The notes: a model not told the origin generated them from the letters alone. A DNA stretch of 64,000 nt from Jatrophihabitans sp035642535 (GCA_035642535.1 DASQSE010000150.1:31547-95546), one strand, 5' to 3'; counted from the first letter of the stretch, positions 8,875-16,669 are shown. Translations and numbers: made by a program.

Positions 8875-8892
8875 CATGTCGACATTGACATG
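8875..8892. promoter_or_regulatory. Palindrome in the divergent dapB-like / SDR spacer
   Basis: CATGTC-N6-GACATG, perfect arms, 24 bp upstream of the dapB-like start and 70 bp upstream of the SDR start. A plus-strand TTGACA at 8885-8890 overlaps it. A single site could control both divergent units. Confidence 0.5.
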
Positions 8893-8962
8893 TTGAAACG
8901 CGAGCCCGATGGGTACCTGGGTGGAGTTCGATCACGCAGTGCGGCAAGGAGGTTCAGCGATC

Positions 8963-9805
8963 ATGGATGGTACGGACCACGTCTGGTTCATCACGGGCGC
9001 CTCGTCCGGACTGGGTAAGGCGCTGGCGCGTTCGGTGGCCGACGGCGGCGGCAAGGTCGTCGCAACCGCTCGCCGCCTGGAGGCCATGCGCGATATCGAA
9101 CAGCGCTATCCGGAACAGGTGCTCGCGCTGGCGGTCGACGTCACCCGAGCGAACGAGTTGCGTACAGCGGTCGACGAGGCAGCGCGCCGCTTCGGCCGCA
9201 TCGACGTGCTCGTGAACAACGCGGGCTTCGGCCTGTTCGGTTCGCTGGAGGAGCTGTCCGAGGACGCGCTGCGGCAGGAGTTCGAGACCAATGTGTTCGG
9301 CGCGCTGCACGCAATTCGCGCAGTGCTGCCGCACTTCCGCGCGCAGAAGTCGGGGCACGTCGTGCAGATCTCGTCGCTCGAAGGCGTCGCGCCGGCGCTC
9401 GCGGCGGAGAGCGCATACGCCGGATCGAAGTTCGCCGTCGAAGGCATCTGCGAGGGGCTGGCCAAGGATGTCGCCGATCTCGGCATCCGGGTGACGATCG
9501 TCGAGCCCGGCCCGGTACGCACCGAGTTCGGCGACGCGGCGCACGTGCAGCCGCCGCAGCTCGCCGACTACCACAGCAGCGTCGGTCAAGCGCTCGAGGC
9601 GTTCGCGCAGCTGGCCGGCAACCAACCCAACGACCCGCGCCGGGTCGCGGACGCCATCGTCGACGCGGTCGGTTCGGTCGACGCCCCGCTGCGCCTCGTC
9701 CTGGGCCAGGAGGCCGTCGACGCGGTGCGTGGCAAGCTCACGGAGCGCGCGCTGGAACTCGACAAGTGGGAGCACCTGGCGCGCTCGACCGGCCTCGCCG
9801 CCTGA
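8963..9805 (+). CDS. Classical short-chain dehydrogenase/reductase
   Basis: 280-residue NAD(P)-dependent oxidoreductase. Motifs in order: cofactor loop TGASSGLG (about residue 10), NNAG (about 88), catalytic Ser (ISSLEG), catalytic Tyr-Lys (YAGSKFAVEG), and VEPGPVRTEF after beta-6. ATARR after beta-2 suggests NADP(H). I chose ATG 8963 because AAGGAGG (8946-8952) sits 10 bp before it; an earlier in-frame ATG at 8909 lacks a site. Substrate unknown; close relatives are annotated only as SDR oxidoreductases. Confidence 0.9.
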   Translation: MDGTDHVWFITGASSGLGKALARSVADGGGKVVATARRLEAMRDIEQRYPEQVLALAVDVTRANELRTAVDEAARRFGRIDVLVNNAGFGLFGSLEELSEDALRQEFETNVFGALHAIRAVLPHFRAQKSGHVVQISSLEGVAPALAAESAYAGSKFAVEGICEGLAKDVADLGIRVTIVEPGPVRTEFGDAAHVQPPQLADYHSSVGQALEAFAQLAGNQPNDPRRVADAIVDAVGSVDAPLRLVLGQEAVDAVRGKLTERALELDKWEHLARSTGLAA

Positions 9806-9841
9806 GCCCGGCGGCGGCTGGCGGATTGCTAGCGTCGGCGC

Positions 9842-10249
9842 ATGTTCAGTGATCCACAGATCAACCTGTACGTGGCCGACGTCGAGGCGTCGACTGCGTT
9901 CTATGCGGACCACTTCGGGTTCGTGGAGACGTTCCGGACGCCCAAGCAAGGCGCACCGATTCACGTCGAGCTGAAGCTCGGCGACTTCACGCTCGGCCTC
10001 GCCGCCGTCGACTCGGTGAGGAGCCTGCACGGGTTCAGCGCCGGCACGGCACCGAGCGCCGAGGTCGCGCTGTGGGCCGAGGACGTCGACGCCGCCTACG
10101 CGACCCTGACGGCGGCGGGTGTCCGCACGCTCTCGCCACCGCACGACTTCCTGGACGGGGTACTGCGCGCCACCTGGCTCGCCGATCCCGACGGTCACGC
10201 CGTCCAGCTCGTCAGCCGCTGCGAAGCGGCGCACCCGGTGGCGACGTGA
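9842..10249 (+). CDS. VOC superfamily protein (glyoxalase/dioxygenase fold)
   Basis: 135 residues with paired beta-alpha-beta-beta-beta modules: INLYVADVEASTAFYADHFGF opening, HVELKLGDFTLGL in the middle, and ATWLADPDGHAVQLV at the end, as in bleomycin-resistance/glyoxalase-like proteins. Metal ligands are only partly evident (His and Glu in HVELK; no matching Glu at the end), so it may be a binding protein rather than an enzyme. It overlaps the next gene by GTGA. Confidence 0.85.
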   Translation: MFSDPQINLYVADVEASTAFYADHFGFVETFRTPKQGAPIHVELKLGDFTLGLAAVDSVRSLHGFSAGTAPSAEVALWAEDVDAAYATLTAAGVRTLSPPHDFLDGVLRATWLADPDGHAVQLVSRCEAAHPVAT

Positions 10250-10536
10250 TCACGGTTATCGCGCACTACCGCACGCGTGCGGAGCAGGCCGACGAGGTTC
10301 GCGCGCTGCTCGCGCGGCATTCGCAAGCCAGCGCTACCGAGCCCGGCTGCATCCAGTTCCTCGCCTACCAGGACGCCGAAGATCCCGCGTGCTTCGCGCT
10401 CTACGAGATGTACGAGGACGACGCGGCGTTCGCCGGGCATCGGCACACCGAACACTTTCGCGTGAACATCGAGCAGACGCTTGTGCCGATGCTGCTCGAG
10501 CGCACGTGGCGGGTGTACGGGCCGCCCCTCGCGTGA
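10246..10536 (+). CDS. Antibiotic biosynthesis monooxygenase (ABM) domain protein
   Basis: 96-residue ferredoxin-like protein beginning VITVIAHYRTRAEQADEVRA and containing EPGCIQFLAYQDAEDP and FALYEMYEDDAAFAGH, the standard ABM layout; members are small cofactorless oxygenases or stress proteins such as YgiN. Start is a GTG overlapping the VOC stop (GTGA). The longer open frame upstream is a VOC shadow. The VOC plus ABM pair suggests a shared role in handling a reactive carbonyl or quinone, but this is inference. Confidence 0.85.
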   Translation: MITVIAHYRTRAEQADEVRALLARHSQASATEPGCIQFLAYQDAEDPACFALYEMYEDDAAFAGHRHTEHFRVNIEQTLVPMLLERTWRVYGPPLA

Positions 10537-10551
10537 GGTCAGAATGTATCG

Positions 10552-11292
10552 ATGACCGCCACACCGCGAACCCATCGCCTCGACTGGGAGGACCCGACGC
10601 TGCGCGAATGGCAGGCGCTCGTCCTCTGGTCCGACCCGGGTAATCCGGAGGCCGGCATCGTGCTCGACCGGTCGGCGTTCTACCCGGGCGGCGGCGGCCA
10701 GCCGCCCGACGAGGGCGTGCTGCTGTGGCAGGGCGTCACAACCCGGATCGTCGGCACCCGCAAGGGCGAGGACCTGTATCTGATCCCCGATGCCGCGGAT
10801 CCGATTCCGCCGGCGGGCACGCACGTCCAAGGCGCGCTCGACGATCAGCGTCGCACCCTGCTGATGCGCACCCACTCGGGGCTGCACGTGCTGTGCGGGA
10901 CGGTGTTCCGCGACTTCGGCGCGCTCGTGACGGGCGGCAACATGAACCCTGGCGAGGCGCGGCTCGACTTCGATCTGCCGCAGCCGCCGCCCAACTTCAA
11001 GGCGGACCTGGAGGCCGCCGTGAATCGCGAGGTGGTCGCCGACCGCCGCATCGTCGCCAAGCTGCTCCCCCGCGAGCAGGCGCTCGCCGATCCGGCTGTC
11101 ATCCGCACCGTGGCGGTGGCGCCGCCGGCCGACACCCCGCAGCTGCGGCTCATCGACATCGAGGGCCTCGACGTGCAGGCCGACGGCGGCACGCACGTCG
11201 CATCGACCCGGCAGATCGGGCACGTCCAGGTGACCAAGGTCGAGAACAAGGGCCGGCACAACCGACGGGTGCGCATCAAGATCATCGACTGA
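10552..11292 (+). CDS. Alanyl-tRNA editing protein, AlaX type
   Basis: 246-residue free-standing relative of the AlaRS editing domain, expected to hydrolyse mischarged Ser- or Gly-tRNA-Ala. Visible motifs: FYPGGGGQPPDEG, the zinc pair H108-xxx-H112 in THSGLHVL, and DGGTHVASTRQIG near residue 211. In AlaX the motif is normally CGGTHV, with the Cys as a zinc ligand; here the position is Asp211, while His215 is kept. Either Asp serves as ligand or zinc binding is altered. Lies 15 bp after the ABM gene. Confidence 0.88.
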   Translation: MTATPRTHRLDWEDPTLREWQALVLWSDPGNPEAGIVLDRSAFYPGGGGQPPDEGVLLWQGVTTRIVGTRKGEDLYLIPDAADPIPPAGTHVQGALDDQRRTLLMRTHSGLHVLCGTVFRDFGALVTGGNMNPGEARLDFDLPQPPPNFKADLEAAVNREVVADRRIVAKLLPREQALADPAVIRTVAVAPPADTPQLRLIDIEGLDVQADGGTHVASTRQIGHVQVTKVENKGRHNRRVRIKIID

Positions 11293-11333
11293 CCGTCGCG
11301 CCGGCGCGGCGAGACCCGGACAGGGCCCTCTCG

Positions 11334-11379
11334 GCGCGTGGTGTCCTGCGTACACGTGTGTACGCAGGACACCACGCGC
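11334..11379. terminator. 46-bp perfect hairpin palindrome after the AlaX gene
   Basis: Two 22-bp arms (11334-11355 and 11358-11379) are exact reverse complements, separated by two bases. It starts 42 bp after the AlaX stop and ends about 30 bp before the ArsR-type operators of the next operon. No T-tract follows. Long stems without U-tails act as terminators in many actinobacteria, which is my preferred reading. A cruciform or protein-binding palindrome is the alternative. Confidence 0.6.
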
Positions 11380-11409
11380 TGGAAAGGAACCCCCGGAGGC
11401 GAGCCGACA

Positions 11410-11470
11410 CGCAACCTATGGTTGCGCATCCGCTCGTGAGCAACTATGTTCATAGGCAACCAAAGGTTGC
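11410..11470 (+). promoter_or_regulatory. Promoter with two identical-type operators for the AHSA1-ArsR-MFS operon
   Basis: Operator 1: CGCAACC-TAT-GGTTGCG (11410-11426). Operator 2: GCAACC-AAA-GGTTGC (11456-11470). Both share GCAACC-N3-GGTTGC. Between them a -35-like TTGCGC (11422-11427) and -10-like TATGTT (11445-11450) are spaced by 17 bp. Operator 1 overlaps the -35 and operator 2 the transcript start, followed by AAGGAG and the ATG at 11484. This fits autorepression by the ArsR protein of the same operon. Confidence 0.72.
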
Positions 11471-11483
11471 GTAAGGAGCAGAG

Positions 11484-11948
11484 ATGCAATACGAGATGAT
11501 CAAGCGTGAGCTGCACGTCGACGCGGCGCCGGAGATCGTGTACGAGGTCGTCAGCACTCCCGAGCACATCGCGCAGTGGTGGAGCGACCATGCCGAGTTC
11601 GAGCCCGTCGCGGGCTCGACCGGGGAGATCGTCTGGGGCGACCGAGGCGCCGCCGACGCCGACGTCTACGCGTTCACGGTCGTCGAGGCCACGCCGCCGC
11701 GACTGTTCTCGTTCCGCTGGTGCTACCCGGGCGGCGAAGTCGCACACGAGAGCAACTCCCTGCTCGTGACACTCGAGATGATTCCGGCCGACGGCGGCAC
11801 GACGCTGCGGCTGACGGAGACCGGGTTCCTCGCGCAGGGCAGGACGGCGGCCGAGGTCGCAGAGCAGTACCAGTCCCACGTCGACGGCTGGAGCATCTTC
11901 GTGCCCCGCCTCGAGGCGCACATCGCGAAGCAGGTCGACTCGCGATGA
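11484..11948 (+). CDS. SRPBCC/AHSA1 domain protein
   Basis: 154-residue START-fold ligand-binding protein of the type called activator of Hsp90 ATPase homologue 1-like. Typical opening IKRELHVDAAPEIVYEVVSTPEHIAQWW, ending TGFLAQGRTAAEVAEQYQSHVDGWSIFVPRLEAH. First gene of a three-gene operon, overlapping the ArsR gene by ATGA. AHSA1-ArsR pairs are a recurrent bacterial arrangement, presumably ligand handling plus sensing. Its ligand is unknown. Confidence 0.9.
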   Translation: MQYEMIKRELHVDAAPEIVYEVVSTPEHIAQWWSDHAEFEPVAGSTGEIVWGDRGAADADVYAFTVVEATPPRLFSFRWCYPGGEVAHESNSLLVTLEMIPADGGTTLRLTETGFLAQGRTAAEVAEQYQSHVDGWSIFVPRLEAHIAKQVDSR

Positions 11949-12295
11949 CCACCCGAGGGTCGGAGGACGTCGACGACGAACTCTGGTCCGCGATCGGCGA
12001 TCCCATGCGGCGGCGGATGCTGGACATCCTGCTGCGCGAGGGCGTCGCCACCCCGACCAGTCTCGCCGACCGGCTGCCCGTTACGCGCCAGGCGGTCGCC
12101 AAGCATCTCGCCGTCCTGACCAGGGCCGGGCTGGTCCACGCCACCCCGGCGGGCCGGGAGCGGCACTACCACGTCGACGAGGCCCGCCTCGGCCGCGCGG
12201 CAACGGAACTTTCCACCCTGGCCGCGGCCTGGGACGCCCGCCTCAACCGGATCAAGCGGATCGCCGAGGCGATCCAGCGCAGGCAGGAGAAATGA
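11945..12295 (+). CDS. ArsR-family winged-helix repressor
   Basis: 116 residues. Winged helix AIGDPMRRRMLDILLREGV followed by recognition helix TRQAVAKHLAVLTRAGL and wing AGRERHYHVD. No CxC or other metal site, so a non-metal sensor. Translationally coupled to the AHSA1 gene (ATGA) and one base before the MFS start. Likely binds the GCAACC-N3-GGTTGC operators upstream and controls all three genes. Confidence 0.9.
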   Translation: MTTRGSEDVDDELWSAIGDPMRRRMLDILLREGVATPTSLADRLPVTRQAVAKHLAVLTRAGLVHATPAGRERHYHVDEARLGRAATELSTLAAAWDARLNRIKRIAEAIQRRQEK

Positions 12296-12296
12296 C

Positions 12297-13676
12297 ATGC
12301 TCACCCGCAAGGAACGACTCACCCTGCTCGTGCTTCTCGGGGCCGGCTTCATGCTCTCCCTCGACTTCTCGATCCTCAACGTCGCGCTGCCCGAAGCCGG
12401 CGACGGCGTCGGGATCGGCACCGACGGGCTGCCGTGGATCACCTCGGCGTACTCGCTGCCGGCGGCCGGTTGCACGCTGCTCTTCGGCCGGGTGGCCGAC
12501 CTGCACGGCCGGCGCAAGGTGTTCCTCGCCGGCCTGGTCGTCCTCATCCTCGGCTGCCTGATCGGGGGCTTCGCCACGACACCCGCGATGCTGCTGGCCG
12601 GCCGTGCAATGCAGGGTCTGGCCGCCGCAATGACGATCCCGGCGAGCCTGTCGCTGATCACGACGACATTTGCCGAAGGGCCGGTCCGCGACCGCGTGCT
12701 CGGCCTGAACGGCGCCCTGCTCTGCGCCGGATTCACCGTCGGCGCGCTCGCCGGCGGGACGCTCATCTCGGTATTGGGTTGGCGGGCAGCGTTCCTGATC
12801 AACGTTCCGATCGCCGTCCTGATCGTGGTGATCACCCCGGCGCTGGTCGAGGAGAGCGCCGTCGCGCAGGGCATGCGGCTGGATCTTCCCGGCGCGCTGA
12901 CGGTGAGCGGTGGCCTGATGGCAGTCGTGTACGCCGTGCTGGAGGCCAACATCGCAATTGGTGTCGTCGGCGCTGTGCTGCTCGTCGCGTTCTGGAAGAT
13001 CGAGCATCGTGCGCCGCAGCCGCTGGCGTCGATCCGGATCCTGAAGCGGCGCACGGTCCTGTGGGGCAACTACGCCGGCTTCGTACTGCTGGCGATGGTG
13101 CCCGGGATGATCTTCCTCGTCACGCTGTATCTCCAGCAGGTGCTCGGCCTCTCACCGTTCGCGACCGGGCTCGTCTTCGGCCTGCCGGGGCTCGCCTCGA
13201 TCGCCGCGGGCGTGGTCGCCGGCCGGCTGATCGGCCGGCACGGCAGCCGCGTCGTCCTCGCCGTCAGCATGTCGGTCACAGCGCTGGCCACCGTGCCGCT
13301 GGTCTTCCTGGGCACGGACCGCTCGGCGCAGTACATCGTCGTCCCGGCGCTGTTCGTCTGCTTCTTCGGGCACGTGGCCGCCATCGTGGCGTACACGGTG
13401 ATCGGCACCTCGGGCCTGCCTCCGGAGGAGCAGGGCCTGGCCAGCGGGCTCAACACGATGACGAACCAGGCGTCGTCGATCGGGATCCCGGTGCTGGGCG
13501 CGATCGCAGCCAGCCAGTCCGTCCTGCTGACCGGCATCCACCTCGCGCTGATCGTGGACATCGTGGTCACGCTGGTGAACGTGGCGGTCGTCTGGGTCGG
13601 GCTGCGCGCCCGCCCGAGCCACCAGGTGCTGCCGTTCGCCGCCGCGGCCGCCGAGCCGAACCGCGCCGCAGCTTAG
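12297..13676 (+). CDS. MFS drug exporter, DHA2 (EmrB/QacA) type
   Basis: 459-residue multipass membrane protein. Opening LLVLLGAGFMLSLDFSILNVALPEA matches the DHA2 helix 1 motif with its conserved Asp; GRVADLHGRRKVFLAGL is motif A, and ALLCAGFTVGALAGG resembles motif C (antiporter motif). Probably a proton-driven efflux pump with 14 helices. ATG 12297 is one base after the ArsR stop, with a Shine-Dalgarno inside the ArsR 3' end. Its substrate is presumably linked to the AHSA1/ArsR ligand. Confidence 0.9.
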   Translation: MLTRKERLTLLVLLGAGFMLSLDFSILNVALPEAGDGVGIGTDGLPWITSAYSLPAAGCTLLFGRVADLHGRRKVFLAGLVVLILGCLIGGFATTPAMLLAGRAMQGLAAAMTIPASLSLITTTFAEGPVRDRVLGLNGALLCAGFTVGALAGGTLISVLGWRAAFLINVPIAVLIVVITPALVEESAVAQGMRLDLPGALTVSGGLMAVVYAVLEANIAIGVVGAVLLVAFWKIEHRAPQPLASIRILKRRTVLWGNYAGFVLLAMVPGMIFLVTLYLQQVLGLSPFATGLVFGLPGLASIAAGVVAGRLIGRHGSRVVLAVSMSVTALATVPLVFLGTDRSAQYIVVPALFVCFFGHVAAIVAYTVIGTSGLPPEEQGLASGLNTMTNQASSIGIPVLGAIAASQSVLLTGIHLALIVDIVVTLVNVAVVWVGLRARPSHQVLPFAAAAAEPNRAAA

Positions 13677-13772
13677 GGCTACGCTCGACGCCAGGTGCGT
13701 GAGGGCGCCTCCGGGTCCGCGGGTAGGACTGAGTCCACCTCTGCTTGATCGATCGTCTACCGGCGTTCTCCT

Positions 13773-13800
13773 TTGGCCCGAAGCGCGGACCGCGGGCCAA
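13773..13800 (+). other. Hairpin in the leader of the ankyrin gene
   Basis: TTGGCCCG-N12-CGGGCCAA, perfect 8-bp arms, ending only 2 bp before the GAAGGAG Shine-Dalgarno. It could hinder ribosome access or act as an operator. No further partner structure was found. Confidence 0.4.
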
Positions 13801-13813
13801 CGAAGGAGACGTC

Positions 13814-15370
13814 ATGTCTACTCTCCCCGTCCGCGTCGACCTCGATCAGCTGCGTCGCCGGGCCAAGGACCTGCTACGCGCCGCGCACGCCGGCGACAGC
13901 GCGGCAACGGACCGGATCCGCGCCGTGTCCGACAAGCTCACCTTGACCGCGGCCCGGCTCGCAATCGCCCGCGAGCACGGCTTCGACAGCTGGGTGCGTC
14001 TCAGGGACGAGGTGCAGGCGCGGACCGCCGGCGTCGACGAGCAAGCGCGCGCGTTCTGCGAGGCCAGTGTGCGCGACTCGACGGGTCGCGCCGCCCGGAT
14101 GCTCGCCGCGCAGCCCGATCTCGCGGAAGACGGGCTCGCACCGGCGGTCGTCCTCGGCGATGTCGAGCGGGTGCGCGCCGCGATCGAGCAGGATCCGGCC
14201 GCGGTGACCCGACCGGATGCCCGGACGGGCTGGACGCCGCTGCACCTCGCCGCGAGCTCCCGGTGGCATCGGCTGGAGCCGCGCCGCGCCGACGGCCTCA
14301 CGGACGTGGCCCGGCTGCTAATGGACTCCGGCGCCGGCCCGACCGGCTCCGCCGCCAACGGCTGGACGCCGCTGCGCTGCGCGATCGCCGGTGTCGCCAA
14401 CCCGGCGATCGTCCGACTGCTGCTCGACCGCGGCGCGCTGCCCGATGACCACGACCTGTATCTGGCCTGCTTCGGCGACGACGACCGCGAGAGCCTGCGG
14501 CTGCTGGTCGACCGGATGGCGAACGTCGCCGATACCACCGCGCTGGCCGCGGCGATCAGCATCAATGACCTCGAAGGGGTCCGCATGCTGCTGGCCGCCG
14601 GTGCGGACCCGCGCCGGCCGTCGGCGGCCGACCTCTACGGCGCGGACCACGTCGGCCGGCCGGACTGGCCGCCCGTGCACGCGGCGATCTCGACCGACTG
14701 CTCCGTCGAGCTGGTGCAGCTGTTGCTGGCAGCCGGTGCCGAGCCGAACGCCGAAGGTCCGGACGGCCGCACCCCACATCAGCTCGCCGCGCGGCGTGGC
14801 CGCGCCGACCTGGCGCGACTGATCCGGCAATACGGCGGGGACGCGAGCGCGTCCGACGTCGACCTGTTCGTGTCCGCGTGCCTGCACGCCGACCGGCCGA
14901 CGGCCGAGCGCATGCTCGCGCAGCAACTGGTGCGACTCGACCTGCTGTCGAACGACGACCGCGCGGCAGTGTTGCGCGCCGCCGAGCAGGGCAACGGCGC
15001 GGCGATCGAGCTGATGCTCGACCTCGGCTTCCCGATCGGCGTGCGCGGCGAGAACGGCGCCACGCCGCTGCACATCGCCGCGTACAGCGGCAGCGTCGAG
15101 GCGGCCCGCGTGTTGCTGGCGCGCGGCGCAGATCTGCACGCCCGCGACACGACGTGGGACAGCACACCGCTGGTCTGGGCGATCGTCGGCAGCGGCGAAC
15201 GTCCGGCGCACAACCCGAACGCCGACTGGGTCGAAACCGCGCAAACGCTGCTCGATGCAGGCGCCGCGATCGACGGGATCACGCTGTCGCCCGACGACCC
15301 CAAAGCGCCGAGCTCAGAGGTCGCGCAGTTGCTCCGGGCCCGTGGCGTCCCGGACGAGACGCCGGCCTGA
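13814..15370 (+). CDS. Ankyrin-repeat protein
   Basis: 518 residues. A short N-terminal helical region (DLDQLRRRAKDLLRAAHAGD, LAIAREHGFDSWVRLRDEV) is followed by several ankyrin repeats, for example GWTPLHLAASS, GWTPLRCAIAG, GRTPHQLAARRG and GATPLHIAAYSGSVEAARVLLARGADL. Protein-protein interaction scaffold, cytoplasmic because no signal peptide is visible. Start ATG 13814 follows GAAGGAG. An upstream in-frame TTG (13745) reads through the leader hairpin and is rejected. Partner unknown. Confidence 0.88.
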   Translation: MSTLPVRVDLDQLRRRAKDLLRAAHAGDSAATDRIRAVSDKLTLTAARLAIAREHGFDSWVRLRDEVQARTAGVDEQARAFCEASVRDSTGRAARMLAAQPDLAEDGLAPAVVLGDVERVRAAIEQDPAAVTRPDARTGWTPLHLAASSRWHRLEPRRADGLTDVARLLMDSGAGPTGSAANGWTPLRCAIAGVANPAIVRLLLDRGALPDDHDLYLACFGDDDRESLRLLVDRMANVADTTALAAAISINDLEGVRMLLAAGADPRRPSAADLYGADHVGRPDWPPVHAAISTDCSVELVQLLLAAGAEPNAEGPDGRTPHQLAARRGRADLARLIRQYGGDASASDVDLFVSACLHADRPTAERMLAQQLVRLDLLSNDDRAAVLRAAEQGNGAAIELMLDLGFPIGVRGENGATPLHIAAYSGSVEAARVLLARGADLHARDTTWDSTPLVWAIVGSGERPAHNPNADWVETAQTLLDAGAAIDGITLSPDDPKAPSSEVAQLLRARGVPDETPA

Positions 15371-15371
15371 C

Positions 15372-15965
15372 TCAGGCGGCGGTGTCGCGGCGCGCACGCA
15401 GCCGGGCGCGGACGAGTTCGGGATCCGCGCCGAGATGCCGGATCAGCTCGACGGCCATGTTGCCCTTCGGGTCGAGCAGCCCGAGCAGCAGATGGTCGAC
15501 GTCGATGTCGCCGACGCCGCTGCTCTTCGCCTCGTTGCGCGCCCGCTCGAGGACGCGCTTCGCCCGTGGCATGAACGGCAATCCGTCGTAGCTGTCATCG
15601 ACGCGACGACGGCGAAACAGCGACGCGCGGCGACGGCATTGAGCAACTGGGCGGTCGAGGGCGCCAGGCCCGAAGTTGGCCTCCGCGGCGCGGCGCACCT
15701 GCTCGAGGTCGATGCCGACGGTGCGCAAGGCCGCGGCGTCGTTGGCGCAGAAGCCGCCGCGTCCGACGAGGTGGCCGAGTGCGTCCCGGGCAGTGTCGAG
15801 CGTGATCCCCAGATCGCCCAGCACCGCCGCTGCCGGCTCGCCCGACGCGTCCAGCACGCCGAGCAGCAAGTGCTCGGTACCGAGCCAAGGGTGCGCGAAG
15901 TTGCGGGCTTCCTGCTGCGCGCGGACCACGACCTGACGTGCATCGGGGGTGAACCGCTCGAACAC
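15372..15965 (-). CDS. Clp N-terminal (R) domain protein
   Basis: 197 residues with two ClpC-like N-domain repeats: FERFTPDARQVVVRAQQEARNF with LGTEHLLLGVLD, then PFMPRAKRVLERARNEAKSS with DVDHLLLGLLD. The AAA+ modules are absent, so it may be a substrate adaptor or decoy for the ClpC/ClpP protease. GTG start at 15965 follows GGAGG with 5 bp spacing. It comes two bases after the HTH gene stop, so the pair is one operon. Clp-N plus small HTH pairs recur in actinobacteria; function not known to me. Confidence 0.85.
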   Translation of the reverse strand: MFERFTPDARQVVVRAQQEARNFAHPWLGTEHLLLGVLDASGEPAAAVLGDLGITLDTARDALGHLVGRGGFCANDAAALRTVGIDLEQVRRAAEANFGPGALDRPVAQCRRRASLFRRRRVDDSYDGLPFMPRAKRVLERARNEAKSSGVGDIDVDHLLLGLLDPKGNMAVELIRHLGADPELVRARLRARRDTAA

Positions 15966-15967
15966 GA

Positions 15968-16177
15968 CTACCTCCGGCTGTGCTTCTTGTGGACGGCCTG
16001 CCTGCTGACGCCGAGCGCCTGACCGATCTCCTCCCACGACCAACCCTGGCGCCGGGCGCTGCCGACCTGCAGCGCTTCGAGCCGGTCCACGAGCCGGCGC
16101 AGCGCGGCGACCGCCGCCAGGCCCACCTGCGGATCCTGACTGGTTGCCGCGGCGGCGGTGTCCACTGCTTCGGTCAC
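15968..16177 (-). CDS. Small helix-turn-helix protein
   Basis: 69 residues, almost only a helix-turn-helix: a long helix (VAALRRLVDRLEALQVGSAR) then WSWEEIGQALGVSRQAVHKKH, a sigma-70 region 4-like or Rok-like HTH. It precedes the Clp-N gene by two bases. Likely autoregulates through the tandem GTCAA-N6-TTGAC sites 6-49 bp upstream. Confidence 0.85.
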   Translation of the reverse strand: MTEAVDTAAAATSQDPQVGLAAVAALRRLVDRLEALQVGSARRQGWSWEEIGQALGVSRQAVHKKHSRR

Positions 16178-16182
16178 GGCTT

Positions 16183-16226
16183 GTCAACCTACATTGACAC
16201 GTCGTATCTCGTCAACCTGAGTTGAC
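16183..16226 (-). promoter_or_regulatory. Tandem operator upstream of the HTH/Clp-N operon
   Basis: Two copies of GTCAA-N6-TTGAC lie at 16183-16198 and 16211-16226, 28 bp centre to centre, directly upstream of the HTH start. On the minus strand each copy also offers a TTGAC -35-like hexamer. They overlap the 3' end of the neighbouring membrane gene, whose stop is at 16184. Confidence 0.68.
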
Positions 16227-16669
16227 TCAGCTCGGTCGATCGGCGCGAACAACAGGCAGCCGACCTGATCGTCACGGCGCAGCACCGAGTTCGAGACGGC
16301 GAGCACCTCGCAGCCGGCGTAGCCGCGCGCGGCAGCCAGCAGCATCGACGCACCGTAGAAGATCAACGCGGCGTCCCTGGTCACGGACAGTGCCGGCGCA
16401 TACGCCGGGGTGAAGTACAGCGCGCAGAAGACGACGCAGTTCACCGCGTGACCGAACGTGCCGGTCGCCCGGAGTGGCGTGATGTCGCGACGCGCGCGGA
16501 TCCACTGCAGGGCGAGCGTGACGGCGGGAAAGCCGAGCAGGCCGAGCAGCCACGGCGCCGGGTGGAAGCCACGCGTCCAGTGGCCGTACGCCACGTCGCC
16601 GAGCAGCGCCAACCCGACGCCGAGCCGAGCCGCGGTGCCGTACCGTCCGATTGCCCGTGCTGCGCTCAT
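16184..16669 (-). CDS. Four-helix membrane protein under the MerR divergent promoter
   Basis: 161 residues with about four predicted helices (LGVGLALLGDVAYG; PWLLGLLGFPAVTLAL; GHAVNCVVFCALYF; DAALIFYGASMLLAAA) and a tail with conserved-looking GCEVLAVSNSVLRRDDQVGC. Family not named by me, though similar proteins occur in mycobacteria. Its promoter region is the left arm of a 56-bp inverted repeat shared with merR, which suggests control by that MerR. The two Cys-containing motifs near the C-terminus could bind a thiophilic metal; this is speculation. Confidence 0.75.
   Translation of the reverse strand: MSAARAIGRYGTAARLGVGLALLGDVAYGHWTRGFHPAPWLLGLLGFPAVTLALQWIRARRDITPLRATGTFGHAVNCVVFCALYFTPAYAPALSVTRDAALIFYGASMLLAAARGYAGCEVLAVSNSVLRRDDQVGCLLFAPIDRAESTQVDEIRRVNVG

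Noticed and set aside
11723..13069. 448-residue minus-strand open frame across the MFS gene
   Set aside because: Ser/Pro/Thr-rich shadow; the plus-strand frame has MFS motifs.
13773..13800. Riboswitch upstream of the ankyrin gene
   Set aside because: Only one simple hairpin is visible, with no conserved aptamer core.
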